DNA from: Perkinsus olseni
Lineage: Eukaryota; Perkinsozoa; Perkinsida; Perkinsidae
Direction of reading: 5' to 3'
Length of the DNA: 64,000 bases
Assembly (NCBI GenBank): GCA_013115135.1
Contig: JABANP010000190.1
Span: 1 to 64,000, forward strand
Shown: positions 31,680 to 40,935 of the stretch, in pieces
Position numbering within the stretch: the first letter of the stretch is position 1
Layout of the letters: each line of letters starts with the position of its first letter
Made by a program: the position numbers and the translations under genes
Notes under the pieces: generated by a model
Seen by the model: the letters and a program-made list of their open reading frames with translations, nothing else
The model's database searches: none
What the model was told of the DNA's origin: nothing

Positions 31680-34600
31680 TGGTGCACCGTCCGGGAAAGA
31701 TGGAAAGGGACCGGGGGACCTTCTCCGCAGGGCTATCGCAGCCGCGGCCCAATCGACCACCGAGACAGGCTGGACGTGGTATAGTGATAAACTAACATGT
31801 CTACAGATAGTTGAGCACGCCATTGGCGCCAACCCGAAATCTACTGCGATATCCCATATGCAATTCGTGGGAGCCGAAGGCAAGCCTATAGGCATTTCGC
31901 TGAAAGCTCTCTCGAAAAGCTGGGAGATTCAACAACACTGGGATGGTCCTAGGGAAGAGGGTTTGGAAAACCTTCGTTCTCGTAAGGGCTCCTGGCGTTG
32001 GACGAAGTTTCGCAGATTGTTGGATTTCTCACTTAGCGGTGTTCAGGGCAATGCCTCACCGTTACGTCTATTAGCGTATAGTTTCTTCCTACCGCGTTCT
32101 GTAGTAGCTGAACTACGTCAGATAGTCGTAGATCACATTGTTACAGCAGACGCAGAAGGAAAACCCACGCTCAATAGAGAAGCTGACATCTTCTCGTGGA
32201 AGGATATTCGCGAGCCAGATGATGTGAGTTCGAGCTCTACTGAGTATATCCTATCGGTCAAGAAGGCTTATGAGAAGTGGGTTAAGCAATGCTCCGAGTT
32301 CTGCAAGATAGCCGAAGACAAGATGACTCAGCTAGAGTCCTGTGAGGACTATAGTAACCCAGTTTTACTCCTACGACGATGGTCGAGCCTATACAAGAAG
32401 GCTGGTCATGTGGAGTTTAGTAGGGTAGTTGAGGAGGAAGCCTTCCTATGTGGCAAGCTTTCAGAAACGAAAGGTTTGACCCTGGACTGGTCATTCCGTG
32501 CCTGCTTGTTCGAACTATTCCTACAGAGCTGCCCGCGAGCCCATAATCATGACTCTGGGTTTGGCTCTTTGGTCAACGACGTTAGGAACAAGAGCACTTC
32601 TCCTCAAGACGTCCTCTCCAAGCTCCAAGCTACGGCTCTGCAGAACAAGGAGTCTTCTATTGATGATTACTTAGGGTTGGTCACTACTAAAGTGACTTCC
32701 CGAGAGAATCATCGGCCCAAGCGCCAATCTGATTATCAGAGTGCTATCCCCATGGCCAAGCGGAGCAAGACGCAGCCAGGTTATAAGAACACGGCACGGG
32801 ATACACAGAAACGGGCCAGTGAGGTCTTTCGCCTTCCGGCATCCGAGATTGCTCTAAGGAAGGAGCGAGGCCTCTGCTTCAAATGTAATCAACACGGTCA
32901 CATAGCAAGCGAGTGCCCTAAGAAGACTCCTTACGCTGTTGAGAAGAACAAACAACGTATCTCTGATGCTTCTACTAATAGTCAATCTGCCTACTTGCAG
33001 GATAGTGTAGAGTTGCCCACAAATGTTAATAGTGGTGGACGGATGGGGAATGCGAATGAAACCGATGCTTCAGTAATGCTGACTGATAATAAAGATCAGC
33101 AGAAGCTAGCTGTGACAACAGTGATGGGCTCGACTTGTCCTTGCCCGAAGTCTGGCCAATACCTCATCCTACGCGCCGGGATAGACTCCATGGCGGGGGT
33201 GAATATGGTTAAACAAGGCATAGTTAACAAGCTTAAATGCACAGAAAGTCGGACGCAGAACCCAGTTGTCATACATGGAGTGAATAGTGTTAGCAAGCTC
33301 GATAGAGAGTGTACGATATATATATCGTTACACGATCGCCAAGCGAAGCTCTCATTCGCAATATGCAGAGACATCAGCCTTCCGAACTCAGTGGACTTGT
33401 TGATAGGCAAACCAAGCTTCGGTCTACTCGGCATCGATCTTGTCCTTCCGAGCCCAGCAGAGCAAGATGCCATCAAGAAGCCGAGCTTGAGTAGGACTAA
33501 GGAAGAGATGATTCGATACGGAGAGACATACCTAGTGGAGCTCTTACAGAAACCGTATGCTCTCCCAGGTGCTTCCAAGTACCAGGGGACATTACAGAGG
33601 CTTGAGAAGGCTCCCGATAGTATTGATGTATCTGATCATCCGAGACAGTTATACAAGTATGTAATAACGTGGAACGACAAAGACCTTAGAGCCCCAAAAA
33701 GCTCAGTAGGAGCGCTCGGGGGGTCGTATGATTACTCTTACCCGATCTTGAATAGCATGACTGACAGTCAGCAACGGGAATTCCAACTAGAAGTTGATAA
33801 CTTCATTAAACATAAATGGTGGGTACCCGAAACTGACGATCAGAGATTGAATGACTCAGCAGACATAATGGGGAACGTTTGCACCTTCCCAGTGAGTCAA
33901 TCCTTATTGAAATCAACAAAGGTGCGACCATGCACCGATTGTCGATCACTAAACGCAACATTGCCCCAGGCATCGTATGATGGATTTCCGATATTCGAAA
34001 GTATATCTCTAGTGAGGGCACGATGGAGTTCAGACTACACTCTTGCCTTCCTCGATTTGAGTAAAGCGTTTTATCGCCTACATTTAGGCAATAACAAAGC
34101 GCTACGTATACTATCGAATAACAAAAGATATACATGCCATAGAGTAGCATTTGGCCTAATCTTTGGGCCTGCCGCCCTCAGTGGAGCAGTTTTAACCCTG
34201 CTTAACACTAGTTTCTCGGCACTGCTAGGCCGAAAGATTGAATGCAACTCAACACGAGACTTCATCGATTTGGTACCAGATTTATTCGTGGTACCTTATT
34301 ACGATGACGTGGTAGTGTGGGGTAACGCAAGGCTGGTCCAGAGATTCACGGACATCCTAGTGGAAATAGCTCCATTGATGGGAGCAGAGTTCCCCGAGAC
34401 TAAGCAAGATTGGCTCACGAACAAAGAACAACAAGGCTCAACGCCAAATAGAGTTTATAGACACCTCGGTTGTAACTGGTCTCGGGACGAGGAGGGCAAC
34501 CTGAGGATAGAATGCATTGTTCCTTCACGGAGCTCAATAATCATCCCGAATCCGATGAGCCGCACAGACGCCTTCAGGCTGGGGGGTTACCTCTACGATC

Positions 34601-37317
34601 CTCTGAGGCTCCATCCATCTGCGAGGCTCTCAGCTGATGTGCTGCGCAGATGGTTTGGGAAGTCTGAAGGAGGAAATAAGAGGAAGGCTTGGCAAAAGAA
34701 ATGGCCCCTTACTGACTCGACATGGTCCATGGTCAGCAAATTGATGGATAATGCATATCTCGATGGCTACGGATCATGCCAGCATAACCAGATAGGATCG
34801 CCGCGGTTCATAGTAGCCTTCTGTGACGCTTCGAACGAGGGATGGGGCTTGCTTCTCTATGCGGTGGAAGATGAATATGACCCATCATCAGATGTCTTTC
34901 CGCCTAAGGAAAAGCTTATCGAAGCACATGCCGGTGAATGGGACGATAAGAAAGTGAATTATCATGTGAACCGGAAGGAGGCTATTACGTTACATCGAAC
35001 AATGAAGGCCATTACAGAATGGTTACCTAGGTTCATGTTAGACGTCAGACAACGCCTCCAGGTATCCATTTACTGCGATAATAGCAGTGCAGTGGCTTGG
35101 GCTAATAAAGGCTCGGTCTCAATGCGTTCGTATGACAAGGTAGCCTTGCAGCGTCTATCTGAGTCAATGAGCGACATGAGAAGGGACTGCCAACTGCAAT
35201 TCAGTGTCACCTTGAATGTAAAATACATCCAGGGGTTGAAGAATACAATCGCAGATCGACTAAGCCGCAGTGATATCCGAAGTCATATGTTGCCACCGTT
35301 GAAGTCGAATACCCGTAAGACTCCTACACCGAAGGAACCTGATGAAACAGTAGTTATGATAGCAACCCCTTCGGGGGAGCTCGGTCTTGTTGATACTGTA
35401 GGATTACCTCATCGTGGTGTATGGAGTAGTCATGTGATGGACCCGATGTATGTACCTATGAGAATAGACAATGATCGTGACGAATTGCTAGATGTACTCG
35501 TAGCCTCACCGCTCGAGGGAGCTGCTGCAACTTCGGACTACGAGAGCCTTGTGGGCTTGGGGAACTGGCAGTTGTCAGATATATTGGATCATCTGAGAAG
35601 AGCTTTTAAAGATAAAGCCTTTCTCGAAAAAGAAGAAGTGACCCAAGGAGTCACCTACCTTGATTTGATGAGCTCATTACGACCCGATATATATCCCGAC
35701 TGCAGACCTAGTACCAAGGCTCAGAACCTGGCTGAGGGATCATCAAAGGGTCCATTATATAGATGGAACAAAGAGCAAGAGATTTTACAGGCTATTGACC
35801 CAAGAGAGGAAAAGCCACTTTGGTGTTATGTATTAATCACACATAGGGCCCAGATGTGGGCTATATACAAAGTGCACGATCATCCTCTGGCTGGGCATAG
35901 AGGTCTACCACGAGCTGTATTCTCCATGAGGAAGCTTCAGCTCTGGTGGCCGACTCAGGTATCTGATACAAATAGATTTATAAGATCCTGTAAGATATGT
36001 CAGCTTGCGAAGTTGCATGATGTTCCAAGTACGCAACCACTAGCTTATAGACGCTGGCAAAAGCGTTTTGAAACGATCCAGATCGATTGGATGGGACCTT
36101 TTGCCCCTACGACGCAGAACGACCCTTGCCCGCTTCTATCGCCAGACTCACCCGTATACTATTGCATTATGATCTGTGAAGCCACTAAGGTCATGATGGC
36201 GATACCATCTCGCTCGAATGATACCCGATGTCTGATAAGTTGCTTGATGCAATGGATAGCGGCATACGGCCCGCCGTGTACCCTGCAAATGGACAACGCG
36301 GGTGCACACCATAATGCATCAGAGCTTTACCCTTTTCTGCAATATTGGGATATACACCCTCGATATGGCCTCTCTAGACGACCGGAATCGCAGGGCCTTG
36401 TGGAACGAGCGATAAGGGACCTGAAAGATGGTATAAGGATGGCTAATATACAAACAGCAGCATCTACCCTACCTTGGTGGGCTGCAGTACAAATTGCCAC
36501 AGTTGTTCATAACAACTCGATGAAGTCTGGGATAGTTCCGTGCTCACCAAATGAACTTGCACTAGGGGATGAGAATTCTCTGATACGCAACCTTGGGCGA
36601 GGGGGCGGTGAGACGCCAGAATCGATCTGGGGGACAGTCAACTCTGTTGTGAAGGACCTCTTCGAAGCAAACCAGGTAGCGGTAGCAGAGCGTGCCCTTG
36701 CAGCTGAAACCCAAGAGTTGGCCAAGTCTCAACCGAAAGCAAGATTCGTACCTGGACAAGAAGTGAAAATGAGCCGAATTGTTAATGGCAAGAGAGAACT
36801 GAGTGGGCCTTACAAGATCCTTAGTATCAGTAATGACAACCCAATGGTATTTCAGCTTGAAGGCCATAAGTTTCCAGTACCGATAAGTCATCTTCTGCCC
36901 TTCAACATGAGTGTTGAACGAGATAGATACGACCATGCGGCGAAACCTGGCATTGATAGACTATCAGTAAGTCTGAAAGATAAAGCTCCTTGGGGAATTC
37001 CCCTCGACGAAGCAACTAAACGCCATTGGGTGGTATACCGTGTATTAGATGAAACAGATGAGTCTCCAGAGCCAATAACGACGATCTATATTGCACAAGT
37101 CATTGCTCATAAGGCAGATCAGAAACTCCTTGTTCAAGGACTTGACAGTACAAATAGAGGCTCGTGGAAGCTACCACCGAAAGGCCATCGATCTGATGCA
37201 CAGCACCTCATTCTCTATGATGACGTGGTGGGAAGAAAGGCTTTCCTTCCCACGGCGAAGAATCGCCTCCCAAAGATTGTTCAAGAGTGGCTCAATTCTG
37301 TAGGCGTTTCATGCTGA
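31594..37317 (+). CDS. Gag-Pol polyprotein of the 31.3-kb element
   Basis: 1907 residues in one frame. A Gag-like N-terminal region is followed by a CCHC knuckle (CFKCNQHGHIASEC) at residues 428-441. The protease position is at about 529-590, with DSMAG where DTGA/DSGA is usual (Asp 531) and LLIGKPSFGLLGIDLVL as the C-terminal strand. The reverse transcriptase has LDLSKAF (Asp 821) and YYDD (904-905). RNase H has CDAS (Asp 1078), RKEA, YCDNS and ADRLSR. Integrase has HPLAGH (from 1430) and a C-x2-C, then catalytic Asp 1498, Asp 1567 and Glu 1604, and SGPYKI at about 1737. All catalytic residues except the protease Gly/Ala pattern look intact. The ORF is uninterrupted, so Gag and Pol are apparently made in one piece. 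Confidence 0.92.
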   Translation: MSGVESTSDMSIVGEDHPSVSQSIGTSEHGAPSGKDGKGPGDLLRRAIAAAAQSTTETGWTWYSDKLTCLQIVEHAIGANPKSTAISHMQFVGAEGKPIGISLKALSKSWEIQQHWDGPREEGLENLRSRKGSWRWTKFRRLLDFSLSGVQGNASPLRLLAYSFFLPRSVVAELRQIVVDHIVTADAEGKPTLNREADIFSWKDIREPDDVSSSSTEYILSVKKAYEKWVKQCSEFCKIAEDKMTQLESCEDYSNPVLLLRRWSSLYKKAGHVEFSRVVEEEAFLCGKLSETKGLTLDWSFRACLFELFLQSCPRAHNHDSGFGSLVNDVRNKSTSPQDVLSKLQATALQNKESSIDDYLGLVTTKVTSRENHRPKRQSDYQSAIPMAKRSKTQPGYKNTARDTQKRASEVFRLPASEIALRKERGLCFKCNQHGHIASECPKKTPYAVEKNKQRISDASTNSQSAYLQDSVELPTNVNSGGRMGNANETDASVMLTDNKDQQKLAVTTVMGSTCPCPKSGQYLILRAGIDSMAGVNMVKQGIVNKLKCTESRTQNPVVIHGVNSVSKLDRECTIYISLHDRQAKLSFAICRDISLPNSVDLLIGKPSFGLLGIDLVLPSPAEQDAIKKPSLSRTKEEMIRYGETYLVELLQKPYALPGASKYQGTLQRLEKAPDSIDVSDHPRQLYKYVITWNDKDLRAPKSSVGALGGSYDYSYPILNSMTDSQQREFQLEVDNFIKHKWWVPETDDQRLNDSADIMGNVCTFPVSQSLLKSTKVRPCTDCRSLNATLPQASYDGFPIFESISLVRARWSSDYTLAFLDLSKAFYRLHLGNNKALRILSNNKRYTCHRVAFGLIFGPAALSGAVLTLLNTSFSALLGRKIECNSTRDFIDLVPDLFVVPYYDDVVVWGNARLVQRFTDILVEIAPLMGAEFPETKQDWLTNKEQQGSTPNRVYRHLGCNWSRDEEGNLRIECIVPSRSSIIIPNPMSRTDAFRLGGYLYDPLRLHPSARLSADVLRRWFGKSEGGNKRKAWQKKWPLTDSTWSMVSKLMDNAYLDGYGSCQHNQIGSPRFIVAFCDASNEGWGLLLYAVEDEYDPSSDVFPPKEKLIEAHAGEWDDKKVNYHVNRKEAITLHRTMKAITEWLPRFMLDVRQRLQVSIYCDNSSAVAWANKGSVSMRSYDKVALQRLSESMSDMRRDCQLQFSVTLNVKYIQGLKNTIADRLSRSDIRSHMLPPLKSNTRKTPTPKEPDETVVMIATPSGELGLVDTVGLPHRGVWSSHVMDPMYVPMRIDNDRDELLDVLVASPLEGAAATSDYESLVGLGNWQLSDILDHLRRAFKDKAFLEKEEVTQGVTYLDLMSSLRPDIYPDCRPSTKAQNLAEGSSKGPLYRWNKEQEILQAIDPREEKPLWCYVLITHRAQMWAIYKVHDHPLAGHRGLPRAVFSMRKLQLWWPTQVSDTNRFIRSCKICQLAKLHDVPSTQPLAYRRWQKRFETIQIDWMGPFAPTTQNDPCPLLSPDSPVYYCIMICEATKVMMAIPSRSNDTRCLISCLMQWIAAYGPPCTLQMDNAGAHHNASELYPFLQYWDIHPRYGLSRRPESQGLVERAIRDLKDGIRMANIQTAASTLPWWAAVQIATVVHNNSMKSGIVPCSPNELALGDENSLIRNLGRGGGETPESIWGTVNSVVKDLFEANQVAVAERALAAETQELAKSQPKARFVPGQEVKMSRIVNGKRELSGPYKILSISNDNPMVFQLEGHKFPVPISHLLPFNMSVERDRYDHAAKPGIDRLSVSLKDKAPWGIPLDEATKRHWVVYRVLDETDESPEPITTIYIAQVIAHKADQKLLVQGLDSTNRGSWKLPPKGHRSDAQHLILYDDVVGRKAFLPTAKNRLPKIVQEWLNSVGVSC

Positions 37318-37348
37318 CGCAAAAATCAGCGCGCGCCTTGGGGGGGCG

Positions 37349-37682
37349 TGTTGGTTTATCAGGCGCGGTACCCCGAGTGGCGACCAAGATATTTACAAGA
37401 TTCTAGTCGAGTTGGCTAATGCGGTTGTTTAATAAGCGATGCACCCGGGTACGATTCCGGCTTGCTGTACTTTTGTATTTGGTTGCTGTCCCATCATTGC
37501 GTATTTTATAGCTATTTATATTATCGATTACGCTATGGAGGGAGGGGGAGCCGTTGTCCTATATCGATTGATAAATAATCCTATTATCGGCCTCTGATGT
37601 CTGGTGTTGAGTCGACGAGTGATATGTCAATTGTGGGTGAGGATCACCCCTCGGTATCCCAATCCATCGGGACCAGTGAACA
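37349..37682 (+). repeat. 3' LTR
   Basis: 334 bp, identical to the 5' LTR except one T for G (37607; GTT versus GTG, both Val). It again carries the Gag start, giving a 69-codon orphan ORF from 37597 that reads into flanking DNA. Confidence 0.9.
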
Positions 37683-37770
37683 CGACCAAGTAGGGACTCT
37701 CATCGGGCCGGCATCTATATTCCCAGTAGACACTCAAGTCTTCTTCATCCAAGATGAGAGTAAGTTCGTA
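37683..37770 (-). pseudogene. Fragment of the 40138-type secreted-protein gene
   Basis: Similar to 40733-40835: shared GACCAAGTAGGG, CTCATCGGG, CGGCATCT and GATGAGAGTAAGTT words, with about 20 bases missing. It abuts the 3' LTR; the other side of the element does not continue the gene. Confidence 0.55.
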
Positions 37771-37963
37771 ATACTTCGTGCAACACATGCAGGCAGGCAG
37801 CCTTAGTGAACCGGAAGCTCTGATAGAACTGCTGGTCTGAGTAGGACTCGAACGGGTTGATTCCGTCGGTTAAGACGTGACGTTGTAACTGCTCTGCTTG
37901 CTCGGCAGCATGCAGGTCGTCAAGCTCCTGCGGATCTAGCAGATCGCGATCGTCGAAGTCCAT
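37771..37963 (-). pseudogene. N-terminal fragment of a PIF/Harbinger-type transposase or HARBI1-like nuclease
   Basis: The minus strand starts with ATG at 37963 and encodes NPFESYSDQQFYQSFRFTK followed by AACLHVLHEVL. This resembles the N-terminal region before the DDE domain in HARBI1-like proteins. It is cut off where the neighbouring gene fragment begins (about 37770). No catalytic region is present. Confidence 0.4.
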
Positions 37964-38175
37964 GAATAAAGGTATCTGTCGTTTTCAGAGTGGACCCCGG
38001 GAAGTAGCTTGAAGTTCAACTTCGGGTTGAACCACCGTTATTCGTTGTCCTCGGCTGGACTGAGCACATCAATGAATTTTCAGTAGTAGGAGAGATGTTC
38101 TAACGGTAGCGGGTTAAGCCGTCATCCGTGTGGGCGTGGGATCGATCCCTATGATGTTCATTTTCGCCGAAACGT

Positions 38176-38340
38176 GTGCTGAAAATGTCTTTTAAGGATG
38201 TCCTTATCCTCGGGTGAGGACGTCTTTAAGTTTAGGATCCTAAGGTTAAGTGAGGACAACCTTATGAAATGGCTTGTCCTTACTTAAGGATTCCTAAGGT
38301 TAGGATCCTAAACTTAAAGACATCCTTACTCAGGAAATCC
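38176..38340. repeat. Fold-back element
   Basis: Arms 38216-38243 and 38300-38327 are inverted copies (28 bp, two mismatches, centred on TTTAGGATCCTAA). Nested inside, TTAAGTGAGGACAA pairs with TTGTCCTTACTTAA. The outer words AAGGATGTCCTTATCC and CATCCTTACTCAGG extend the pairing. Confidence 0.75.
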
Positions 38341-38765
38341 TATGAAATAGGCCCCAGGTGGCGAGAGATGTGATCTCGTTGCGGTTGTTACTATCAATAC
38401 CAATATCAATTGTAACAATACCAGCTACTAGCTACCAATCATTCTATTCCCCCTTCTCAGCGAAACATTCACCATACCAAGAAAGGTCTCGGACGAACTG
38501 TCGTCCTACAATCATACATAGTTCTTGAGAGTACCAGAGATAGTTCTAGCCTCGCGAAGCTAGTAACGTGCTTTAAGGCAGCGACACAACATGTAGTGAC
38601 TACATGTTGACTACATTGTAGTCACACACAAACATCCCAGGCCGCCAGAATCCGATCAGGAAAGAAATAGAAACAACCGTGGGGAATTCATCGTGGCATT
38701 CGACGCATTGTTCCTTCCAGCACGTAGTGCTTTTCAATGTACTCAGTGGATTGCTTCTTGACAAT

Positions 38766-38872
38766 CCGTCTCATTGCACTGCATTTCAACGCTACAGAGA
38801 GCCCCCAACCATGCACATCAGGAAGAGGCTGAGCCGGAACCGGCGTTGGACTATAAACTCGCACAAACACAC
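38766..38872 (+). repeat. Dispersed repeat R1, copy
   Basis: CATTGCACTGCATTTCAACG, CTACAGAGAGCCCCC, TGCACATC, GAGCCGGAACCGGC, GTTGGACTATAAACTC, then a CACA-rich tail. Same layout as the copies at 57850 (plus), 25606 and 63832 (minus). Confidence 0.8.
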
Positions 38873-39493
38873 GCTGTCGTTTAGTTAATTACCCGCGGCT
38901 CGATCGGAAGTCAGTCTTAAAAATACCCTCCTGCCAAGCGGTGTCCGTTCTCCCTCTGTCGTCAGCGTGCAATGCGGGATTGAGCAGAGCCATCTATCAT
39001 TGACAGCAGATGCCGCACCTCTCTCGCAGTGGTTTTCATTGGCTTTATTCAGTAGCGCAACCCCAGTGGAACTGTTTTGCCTCTCTGACCTACCAACAGC
39101 GGGTCCAAGAGCACGATGATGCGAAGGAAGGCTGTACCGGGTAGCTGACTGCTGGATAGTTGCATCGCCCCATCACTAGATTCTTCGCTTGTCAGTGGCC
39201 ATCCAATCCGCCCGACAGATTCTTACATGTTGCTCAACCATCTCCTTGCCCGACGGGCAGCTCTTTCACTTCAACCGCGGCCACGCGTGCTCATCTTTCG
39301 GAACGATCACGCTACGGCGGCATTGATTGAAGCCGCCTTAACGACAGGCTGGTATGCCTTTTCCGCATTCACTCGTCTGCAAAGATCCCCTTCGAGCTTT
39401 AGTATACTTTCATGCCCTTTCCCCGAAGGAAAACTTTCCGTCAACTCTATCCTATTTTTGTACTTTCTGCTTCGGAAAACACCACGGCCATGA

Positions 39494-39626
39494 CTGTAGT
39501 TGTGCAAGTGCACAACTATGGCTCCTAAGCCTAGCCTGACGCTAGTTGAAGACTTTATCAGTGTTACTATTGGTAGAATCTCAGGATTCCACTAAACCAT
39601 TGACTTGGGTTCCCTAATGGTTAACA
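39494..39626 (+). repeat. Dispersed repeat R2, copy
   Basis: About 133 bp, nearly identical to 52389-52520. It contains the palindrome GTTGTGCAAGTGCACAAC, the shared CTCCTAAGCCTAGCCTGACG and the tail ACCATTGACTTG...TGGTTAACA. A partial third copy is at 27196-27273. Confidence 0.8.
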
Positions 39627-40137
39627 ATGACAGTGTGAGCTCCTATTCGCGGGAAATAGTTGAACATGCGAGAGCCATGCACGGATGATGTTTCGATGGA
39701 CCTGGCACGGTCGTACAGTTTATTGCCTTTTCCAAAACAAAAATACCATGGCTCTATTGAAAGCTCATGTCCCGACTGATTGTCACCTATCATGCAGCCG
39801 CGGAGACGCTTGAGGAGGAGATATGCAGAAGACCACGTTGCAGAGATGACCCGACTGGAAGACACGGCCTCTGATTATTCTGCCAACGCAACAGGTCTCT
39901 TCTAGGTGACAGGAGCCCCATCAAACCTGGAGAAAAAGTTAGTTTACTTGCCGAATCTAACGTTGACGAATTTGTTATGAGAACAGAAATTCAACGGTAG
40001 ACGACAGCCTCGGTAGCATGACGGTACTAGCGCGCTGACGAAGCAGCAGAAAAGAACTTCTCTTAAAGAAGTTTCAACCTCATGAGACAAGAAAAAAAAT
40101 ATCCGAGATATTTCTACACTTCGACTTGTTGATGTCA
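39627..40137. other. Spacer, no gene seen
   Basis: No ORF with recognisable features. It separates repeat R2 from the 3' end of the secreted-protein gene at 40138. Confidence 0.5.
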
Positions 40138-40935
40138 TCAACTTGGTGAAGACGGGGAGACGAGAGTGATAGATCGACCTTCGAAACGAGTGGTGAACTT
40201 GCCGACGGGTGCGAATGTCAAATCGACGAGGTCACCCGACTCAAGGGCCGCACCACAAGCGATTTCCAGCTTGTCCTTGAACTCATTGAAAGTGGTCTCG
40301 TCGGCTGGATCAATGAGATGTCTCGTTGCACGCACTGTGACCGGATTGATGCGGAAATCGGTCGCGACCCAAGATGACGGAGTCGAGCCGCATGTGACCC
40401 AAAGCTCCGCTCGGAGACGCTCTTCACGCACGTACAGGAGGTGAATAACACCATAGTTCGAACTGAAACTAGGATACCATTGATATGGAATGGGGGCCTC
40501 CTCAGCCAGGTTGCCACCCCTTGCGAAGGCCGCCACCTCATTCCCTAAAGTAGAGAGCACAGTACCGTCGATGTGGTAGCGGAAGGTCTTGAGGTCACCG
40601 TCGAAGATATCATACAGAGGAGGGCAGTGCCTACGAATCCGACCAATCAGGTTAGTTTTACCGTAGTCAATACCGAACGGGCCGGATGCATTGGTAGCGG
40701 GCGGTTGAATAACAGGAAACGGTCCGACCAAGTAGGGTCTGTCATCGGGTCGGCATCTGTATAGCCAATAGACGACCCATGCTGGGGTGTCGTCATTGGA
40801 TTCCCAATGTTCTTCCGAGATGAGAGTAAGTTGAAGGTCAACATCAGCACCATAGAGCACGTATTTGCCACGGATTTGAGCCTCCACCGAAGCCAAAAAT
40901 ATGACCGAAATGAACCAGGACAGGATAATAGCCAT
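40138..40935 (-). CDS. Secreted protein, about 265 residues, family B
   Basis: ATG at 40935, signal peptide MAIILSWFISVIFLASVEAQ. No internal membrane segment. Cysteines include YRCRPDD, RRHCPP, VTCGS and IACGAA. It shares a layout with the protein at 44665: an early G-x-Y after the signal, an YRC motif followed by Y-x-(V/A)-G-P, an R-x-RCP/RHCPP block followed by DGD, then LWVTCG/TFICG and a late CG(A/I). The two are diverged paralogues. The function is not recognised. A truncated relative lies at 37683. Confidence 0.75.
   Translation of the reverse strand: MAIILSWFISVIFLASVEAQIRGKYVLYGADVDLQLTLISEEHWESNDDTPAWVVYWLYRCRPDDRPYLVGPFPVIQPPATNASGPFGIDYGKTNLIGRIRRHCPPLYDIFDGDLKTFRYHIDGTVLSTLGNEVAAFARGGNLAEEAPIPYQWYPSFSSNYGVIHLLYVREERLRAELWVTCGSTPSSWVATDFRINPVTVRATRHLIDPADETTFNEFKDKLEIACGAALESGDLVDLTFAPVGKFTTRFEGRSITLVSPSSPS

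Larger units (their letters stand above)
31346..37682 (+). mobile_element. Full-length Ty3-type LTR retrotransposon with single Gag-Pol ORF
   Basis: 6337 bp bounded by 334-bp LTRs that start TGTTGG, end AACA and differ by one base in my reading, so the insertion is young. Coding order Gag, zinc knuckle, protease, reverse transcriptase, RNase H, integrase with a GPY-like tail places it with Ty3/Gypsy-like elements. Primer-binding-site candidate TGGTGCACCGTCCGGG directly follows the 5' LTR; a G-rich tract (TTGGGGGGGCG) precedes the 3' LTR. The flanks (ATCGT and CGACC) are not a matching target duplication. Confidence 0.9.
37964..39493. other. Repeat-rich spacer without intact genes
   Basis: Holds a plus-strand tRNA-like sequence at about 38098-38158 (TTCTAACGGTAGCGGG and GGGATCGATCCC), a fold-back repeat, and a copy of R1. 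Short ORFs are unconvincing. Confidence 0.55.

Noticed and set aside
36507..36936. Minus-strand ORFs inside the Gag-Pol of the 31.3-kb element
   Set aside because: Shadows of the integrase coding strand; no independent signal.
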